Part shown: positions 59,496-64,000 of the stretch, one piece after another
How positions within the stretch are numbered: position 1 is the first letter of the stretch
How the letters are laid out: each line of letters opens with the position of its first letter
Assembly: GCF_017814945.1 (NCBI RefSeq)
Contig: NZ_JAGIPX010000032.1
Span: 1 to 64,000 of the forward strand
Length of the DNA: 64,000 bases
Direction: 5' to 3'
Source: Paraburkholderia sp. LEh10
Lineage (GTDB): Bacteria; Pseudomonadota; Gammaproteobacteria; Burkholderiales; Burkholderiaceae
The notes under the pieces: model-generated
The model's input: only the letters and a program-made list of their open reading frames with translations
Told to the model about the DNA's origin: nothing
Databases searched by the model: none
Position numbers and translations under genes: made by a program

Positions 59496-60557
59496 ATGGG
59501 TCATCCTTTTCTGATCAAGGAAATCGCGTTGCAGGCGGGCCTCGGCACGGCGACGGTGGACCGCGTGCTCAACGGCCGCGCTCATGTCCGGGAGCACACG
59601 CGGCGGCGCGTGCAGCAGGCGATCAAGGAACTGGAGAAGCAGCAGATGACGATGGCGACGAGCGGCCGCAAGCTGGTCGTCGATGTGGTCGTCGAGGCGC
59701 CGCGGCGTTTCGCGGACGAGATCCGCGACGCGCTCGAAGACACCATTCCGGGGCTGCATCCGGCGATCTTCAGGCCGCGCTTCCTGATGCAGGAGACGAT
59801 GACGACGGCGCAAGTCGTCGACGCGTTGCATGCTGTCGCACGGCGCGGCAGTCACGGCGTCTTTCTGAAGGCGCGGAACGTGCCCGCTATCGCACAGGCG
59901 ATCGCCGAACTGAAGCAGCGTGAGATTCCCGTCGTGACGATGTTCACCGATATCCCGGCGTCGGAGCGCGTCGCGTATGCGGGGCTCGACAATCGCGTCG
60001 GCGGTGCGACGGCCGCCTACCTGATCGGCCACTGGCTTGGCCGGCGCGCGGGCAACGTGCTCGTGACGATGAGCAACGAGCGTTTTCGCGGCGAAGAGGA
60101 ACGCGAGGCGAGCTTTCGCGCGATGCTGCGCGAGCGCTATGCGCATCTGACGTTGATCGACGCGAGCGGCGGGCAGGGACTCGACGCGGAAACGGAAGAG
60201 CGCGTGCGCAAAGCAATTGGCGCGGGCCAGAAGATCGCCGCCGTCTACTCGATGGGCGGCGGCAACGCGGCGATTCTGCGCGCGCTCAAGGCGCTGAACC
60301 AGTCTCCCAAGTGCTTTCTCGGCCACGATCTGGATCGCGAGAACGTGCAGTTGCTGCGTGAGCGCGCGATCACCGCAATCCTGCATCACGACTTGCGGCA
60401 GGACATGCGCTCCGCGTGCCAGCACGTGATGAGCTATCACAAGCTGTTGCCTTTGTCGGCGGTGAGCGGGTCTTCGTCGGTGGTGGCCGTGACGCCGGAG
60501 AACATCCCGCTCGAAGTGGTCCGGCGCTTCGCCGGGCGCGACGAACGCAAGACGTAG
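59496..60557 (+). CDS. LacI-family transcriptional regulator
   Basis: A 353-residue regulator. The N-terminal helix-turn-helix and hinge helix (FLIKEIALQAGLGTATVDRV, LNGRAHVREHTRRRVQQAI) is followed by a periplasmic-binding-protein-like sensor domain from about residue 60 (VVDVVVEAPRRFADEIRDAL, NVLVTMSNERFRGEEERE) of the sugar-binding type. It is divergent from the PhyH/Gfo-Idh pair and very likely represses it. ATG 59496 is preferred to a TTG at 59490. The ligand is not evident. Confidence 0.9.
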   Translation: MGHPFLIKEIALQAGLGTATVDRVLNGRAHVREHTRRRVQQAIKELEKQQMTMATSGRKLVVDVVVEAPRRFADEIRDALEDTIPGLHPAIFRPRFLMQETMTTAQVVDALHAVARRGSHGVFLKARNVPAIAQAIAELKQREIPVVTMFTDIPASERVAYAGLDNRVGGATAAYLIGHWLGRRAGNVLVTMSNERFRGEEEREASFRAMLRERYAHLTLIDASGGQGLDAETEERVRKAIGAGQKIAAVYSMGGGNAAILRALKALNQSPKCFLGHDLDRENVQLLRERAITAILHHDLRQDMRSACQHVMSYHKLLPLSAVSGSSSVVAVTPENIPLEVVRRFAGRDERKT

Positions 60558-60606
60558 CGCAGGACTGCGGCGTCCATCGTTTCCGTGCGGCGGCCGCTTC
60601 GCCAAA

Positions 60607-60636
60607 GAAAAACGCCACGGACAACAGACCGTGGCG
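60607..60636 (-). terminator. Rho-independent terminator of the diguanylate cyclase gene
   Basis: Read on the minus strand, CGCCACGG and CCGTGGCG (60613-60636) form an eight-base-pair hairpin followed by TTTTTC (60612-60607). It lies about 150 bp beyond the stop of the leftward GGDEF gene. Confidence 0.75.
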
Positions 60637-60787
60637 CGAAGCGTCCCGATGATTCCGACTGCGTGGAGAATCATGGAGAACGTGGAGACAGGATCAAGTC
60701 TAGGCGGGCAGCGCGCACGGTCATTGCGCGAACAGTGAGCCGTTTTGCCCGCAATTCCGCGCGTCACGCGCAGCGAAACCCAGGCGC

Positions 60788-62392
60788 CTAAGCGTGCCGC
60801 TTTGCGGGATCGGCGTGATCGTGCATGTCGTCCTGCCGCGCATGCGCTTGTGTCCAGTCCACCCATTTCACCTGATTGCGTCCAGCGGCCTTCGCCGCGT
60901 AGAGCTGCTCGTCGGCCGCGGCGAGCAGTTCGGGGCCGTTGTGGCCGTCGGCGGGACGGCACGTCGCGCAGCCGACGCTCACCGTTACCGCGCCCGCATC
61001 GCGAGGCAGTTGCGCGACCCGCATCGCCTCCACGACGCGGCGGATTTTCTCGGCGGCATGCCGCGCGGCGCCCGAAGCCGTATCCGGCAGCACGACGGCA
61101 AATTCCTCGCCGCCGTAGCGCGCGGCCACGTCGATCGAGCGCCGCGCGACCGACGCGATGCAATCGGCCACGGCCGTCAGCACTTCGTCGCCGGCCGCGT
61201 GGCCGTACGTGTCGTTGAAGCGCTTGAAATGATCGATGTCGATGAAAAGCGCCGACAACACGCCGCCGCTGCGCCGCGCGCGGCGCCATTCTTCGTCGAG
61301 ATGCCGGTCGAGCGTGCGGCGGTTGTTCAGCCTTGTCAGCGGATCGGTGGCGGCAAGCTCGGCAAGGCGCGTTTGCGCGCGCACCTTGTCGCGCAGCGTG
61401 AATGCGAGCGTCCAGCAGACCAGCGCGACGACGGCGCCCAACATGAACGTGAGCCCGCCCGCGATCGCGCTGCGCTTGCGCCACGGCGCGAGCACGTCAT
61501 CGACGGCGGGCGCGACGATCACGACGAGCGGCGTGCCGGGCACCTGCGCGTACGCAAAGATGTGCCGCACATGATCGACGGGCGATTCGCCGATGTACGA
61601 ACCCGCCGATCCGGCGCGCGCGCTCGCATAGTCCGGAAATTCCGCCATGTCGCGGCCGATCATGCTCTCGACATAAGGCTTGCGCGCGAGCAGCGCGCCG
61701 TCGTCGAGCACGATGAAGGCCGTGCCGTTTCTGCCCGTGCTGACCTTGTCGAGCAGCCGCTGGAGATAGGCCGTGCGCACGGCGAGCAGTGCGACGCCCC
61801 CGAACGTGCCGTCGGGCGCGTCGATGCGGCGCGACAGCGCAAATGAAAGCTCCTGCTCGTGAAGCCGCGAACGAAACGGACGCGACACGAACAGGCCGGC
61901 ATGCGGATTACGCTGATGGACGATGAAGTAATCGCGGTCGTCGACTTTCACTGACCGGTCGATGGGTCCCTCCTGCGTCGCCCTCAGAACGCCATGCGGA
62001 TCGATCACATAGGCGCCGCCGAGGTAGGCGGCCATCGTCGCCCGATCGAACAGCACCGTGCGGCGCAGCGCGTCCGGCAGCTTCCAGACGGTCGGCTCCT
62101 GCGACCGGTGAGCGATTTCCTGCAGCGACAGATCGTAGATTTCGACGTTGCGCGCAAGATCGCTGGAAATCAGCGAGACGAGATTCGCAGACGTCTCGCG
62201 CGCATGGTTCAGCGCGTCGGTGCGACCCGAATACAGGGTGGCGAGCGTGAGGCCGGCCATCGCGGTGGCGATCAGCGTGCCCGCGATGCCCGTCAGAAAC
62301 GGCCGATTGCCGACCGCCCGCGACACGGCTGCCCCCCGCCTGCGCGCGATCTGGCGAAACCATTGACGCATGACGAAAAGCGGATTCAACAC
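60788..62392 (-). CDS. Membrane diguanylate cyclase (GGDEF)
   Basis: A 534-residue protein. Two membrane helices (about residues 28-50 and 306-332) flank a periplasmic sensor that looks like a double Cache domain (YDLSLQEIAHR, AYLGGAYVIDPHGVL, FFIVHQR-like YFIVHQRNPHAGLFVSRPFR). A C-terminal GGDEF domain is intact: ARYGGEEFAVVL plus an RSID inhibitory I-site five residues ahead of GGEEF. It should make cyclic di-GMP on sensing an external small molecule and be product-inhibited. A GTG start at 62392 with GGAGGTCG just upstream is clear. Confidence 0.93.
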   Translation of the reverse strand: MLNPLFVMRQWFRQIARRRGAAVSRAVGNRPFLTGIAGTLIATAMAGLTLATLYSGRTDALNHARETSANLVSLISSDLARNVEIYDLSLQEIAHRSQEPTVWKLPDALRRTVLFDRATMAAYLGGAYVIDPHGVLRATQEGPIDRSVKVDDRDYFIVHQRNPHAGLFVSRPFRSRLHEQELSFALSRRIDAPDGTFGGVALLAVRTAYLQRLLDKVSTGRNGTAFIVLDDGALLARKPYVESMIGRDMAEFPDYASARAGSAGSYIGESPVDHVRHIFAYAQVPGTPLVVIVAPAVDDVLAPWRKRSAIAGGLTFMLGAVVALVCWTLAFTLRDKVRAQTRLAELAATDPLTRLNNRRTLDRHLDEEWRRARRSGGVLSALFIDIDHFKRFNDTYGHAAGDEVLTAVADCIASVARRSIDVAARYGGEEFAVVLPDTASGAARHAAEKIRRVVEAMRVAQLPRDAGAVTVSVGCATCRPADGHNGPELLAAADEQLYAAKAAGRNQVKWVDWTQAHARQDDMHDHADPAKRHA

Positions 62393-62430
62393 GAGCGCGA
62401 CCTCCGTCGTGATTGTGCCGTTACGCTATC

Positions 62431-62456
62431 GGGGTTGCGAAGCGGGGTTGCGAAGC
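62431..62456. repeat. 13-bp tandem duplication upstream of the GGDEF gene
   Basis: GGGGTTGCGAAGC is present twice in direct succession (62431-62443, 62444-62456), about 39-64 bp upstream of the diguanylate cyclase GTG. It could overlap the promoter region of that gene. Confidence 0.75.
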
Positions 62457-62557
62457 GCACAGCAAGCGAGCGGCCCTGTCTGGCGCGAACGATGCTTCGC
62501 GGATCGTGCCGGCGTGTCCGCCGCCGGTATCCGCGCACGCTAAAACGCACGTCCGCG

Positions 62558-63922
62558 ATGTACAGTGATAGCCGAATCGATCGATACAAACAACGACATG
62601 ACGACTGGTTTCGCCCGACGCGTGATTGCCGCGCGGGCAGTTGCCTCAACGATCTCATCGAACAGAGCCGGCGACGGGGGCGACGCGCGGCTTCTCCGGC
62701 CACGCAGGCGGGTCTTCCTCATGGACGTGGACGGGCGCGCTGGCTCGCCGTGAGCCTGTCGATGGGCAGCGCAATCGCATTGGGGCTTGCGCGCTTTTCC
62801 TATGCGCTGCTGCTGCCGCCAATGAAGAGCGACCTCGGCTGGAGCTTCGCCGAGGCGGGCGCGATGAACACGGCGAATGCAGTCGGCTACCTGCTCGGCG
62901 CGCTCGCGTTTCCGCGTCTGTCGCGCCGTTGGCCGGCCGGGGCGCTCTTCATTGGCGGATGCGTGGCGACGGCGCTGCTGATGGCCGCCACGGGCGTGCT
63001 ATCGAGCGCCAACGCGTTGTTCGCGCAGCGCGTCGCCACGGGCATTGCGAGCGCGTTCATCTTCGTGAGCGGCGGGGTGCTGGCGGCGCGGCTCGCAACA
63101 TCGAGTCCGCGCGACGCCGGGCTGATTCTCGGCCTGTATTACGGCGGCACGGGATGGGGCATCGTCGCGTCGGCGCTGCTCGTGCCCGCCACGCTCGTGC
63201 ATGCGCCGCGCGGCTGGCAGGCCGCGTGGTTCGCGCTCGCCGCGGCGTGTGTCGCGTTGTCTGTGATCGCGACGGGCGCCGCGCGGCGCATCGACGGCCA
63301 GCACGCGCTGCGCGCAAGTACAGCCGCGGCCACAGGAACCGCGCAGCAGGCTGCACCCATGCTTCGCTATATGTTTGCGCTCGCGGGCTATGGGCTCTTC
63401 GGCGTCGGCTATATCGGCTACATGACGTTCATCGTCGCGCTCTTGCGTGACGGCGGGATGAGCGAAGGCGTCGTCACGGGCTTCTATGTGCTGCTGGGCG
63501 TCGCGACGATCGTGTCGGCGCGCATCTGGTCGAGACTGCTCGACCGCATGCGCGGCGGGCAGGCGCTGGCGCTGCTCAACGCACTGCTCGCGCTCGCGAC
63601 GCTGCTGCCCGCGATCGTCACGCATCCCGTCGCCGCCTTTGCTTCGGGCGTGCTCTTCGGCGCGACGTTCCTGTCGGCTGTCGCATCGACGACCGCGTTC
63701 GTGCGCCACAACTTTCCCGTCGCACATTGGGGACGCGGCATCAGTGCGTTCACGATCGTGTTCGCGTTCGGACAGATTGTCGGGCCGACCGTGATCGGGT
63801 GGGTGTCGGACGGTGTCGGCCTCGAACGAGCGCTGATCTATTCCGCATGTCTGCTGGCATTCGGCGCGGTGCTGGCCGCATGCCAGCGAGCGCTGACGCA
63901 GCCAATAGATTCGGGGAACTGA
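62558..63922 (+). CDS. YbfB/YjiJ-family MFS transporter
   Basis: A 454-residue permease with 12 predicted helices. The first is LAVSLSMGSAIALGLARFSY, then LGWSFAEAGAMNTANAVGYL between helices 1 and 2, and YYGGTGWGIVASALLVPATL. This is the YbfB/YjiJ branch of the major facilitator superfamily, whose substrates are mostly unknown. The first ~62 residues are an Arg-rich extension not expected in the family; ATG 62558 is the only start before the membrane part apart from a very late GTG. The 166-bp gap to the divergent GGDEF gene has no other features beyond a 13-bp duplication. Confidence 0.85.
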   Translation: MYSDSRIDRYKQRHDDWFRPTRDCRAGSCLNDLIEQSRRRGRRAASPATQAGLPHGRGRARWLAVSLSMGSAIALGLARFSYALLLPPMKSDLGWSFAEAGAMNTANAVGYLLGALAFPRLSRRWPAGALFIGGCVATALLMAATGVLSSANALFAQRVATGIASAFIFVSGGVLAARLATSSPRDAGLILGLYYGGTGWGIVASALLVPATLVHAPRGWQAAWFALAAACVALSVIATGAARRIDGQHALRASTAAATGTAQQAAPMLRYMFALAGYGLFGVGYIGYMTFIVALLRDGGMSEGVVTGFYVLLGVATIVSARIWSRLLDRMRGGQALALLNALLALATLLPAIVTHPVAAFASGVLFGATFLSAVASTTAFVRHNFPVAHWGRGISAFTIVFAFGQIVGPTVIGWVSDGVGLERALIYSACLLAFGAVLAACQRALTQPIDSGN

Positions 63923-64000
63923 CGACTGCATATTGGATGCCACGTCAAGCGCAGTGCGGCCGGCGCGGAGCGCGCATTGCGGTGTCCAGCGCACAGACCG

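Overview
The window is a stretch of GC-rich chromosome from a betaproteobacterium of the Burkholderiaceae, most likely Paraburkholderia, Caballeronia or a near relative. The evidence is gene content and order: fliE divergent from a fliFGHIJ-KLMNOPQR block, an S-adenosylhomocysteine (SAH) riboswitch in front of ahcY followed by a small membrane protein and metF, a pxpB-pxpC-pxpA/DUF969/DUF979 cluster, and ttcA-glmU-glmS. No rRNA, tRNA, CRISPR array, insertion sequence or prophage was seen.

Region 1 (1-16333) is flagellar. Reading leftwards from 12.7 kb, fliF-G-H-I-J-K-L-M-N-O-P-Q-R encode the MS ring, switch, ATPase complex, hook-length ruler and export gate. fliE reads to the right, followed by a sigma-28 type promoter and the late operon fliS-fliT-(second FliK-like)-(FlhB C-domain-like). 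The left edge carries a 32-bp palindrome and five 36-bp tandem repeats.

Region 2 (16334-26650) is mixed housekeeping. It holds an 11-bp repeat array, the frameshifted tail of an aldehyde dehydrogenase pseudogene, an AidB-type acyl-CoA dehydrogenase, a DUF937/membrane/BON-like protein, a LysR regulator divergent from a CidA/LrgA-CidB/LrgB pair, a family 2 glycosyltransferase, and the methyl-cycle genes ahcY (with riboswitch) and metF.

Region 3 (26700-35550) is a Dpp-type peptide ABC transporter with two tandem paralogous binding proteins, a hairpin plus T-tract before dppBCDF, and a TraB/GumN protein overlapping dppF. Region 4 (35537-41600) has a TPR protein, the DUF979/DUF969 membrane pair and 5-oxoprolinase PxpABC, with a divergent MarR-like regulator. 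Region 5 (41600-54400) is core metabolism: 5-formyl-THF cyclo-ligase, soluble lytic transglycosylase, NDUFA9-like protein, GST, CCA-adding enzyme, NDUFAF7-like methyltransferase, FolM/FolB-like pteridine enzymes, TtcA, GlmU and GlmS.

Region 6 (54400-64000) is more accessory. It has a SAM methyltransferase, two gene-poor stretches with simple repeats and an orphan terminator, a small Gfo/Idh/MocA + phytanoyl-CoA dioxygenase + LacI regulator cluster with a 10-bp-phased array of LacI-like half-sites, a membrane diguanylate cyclase and an MFS permease. Start sites were moved inward from the longest frame where a ribosome binding site, coupling or family alignment argued for it. Family assignments rest on reading the proteins, not on database searches.
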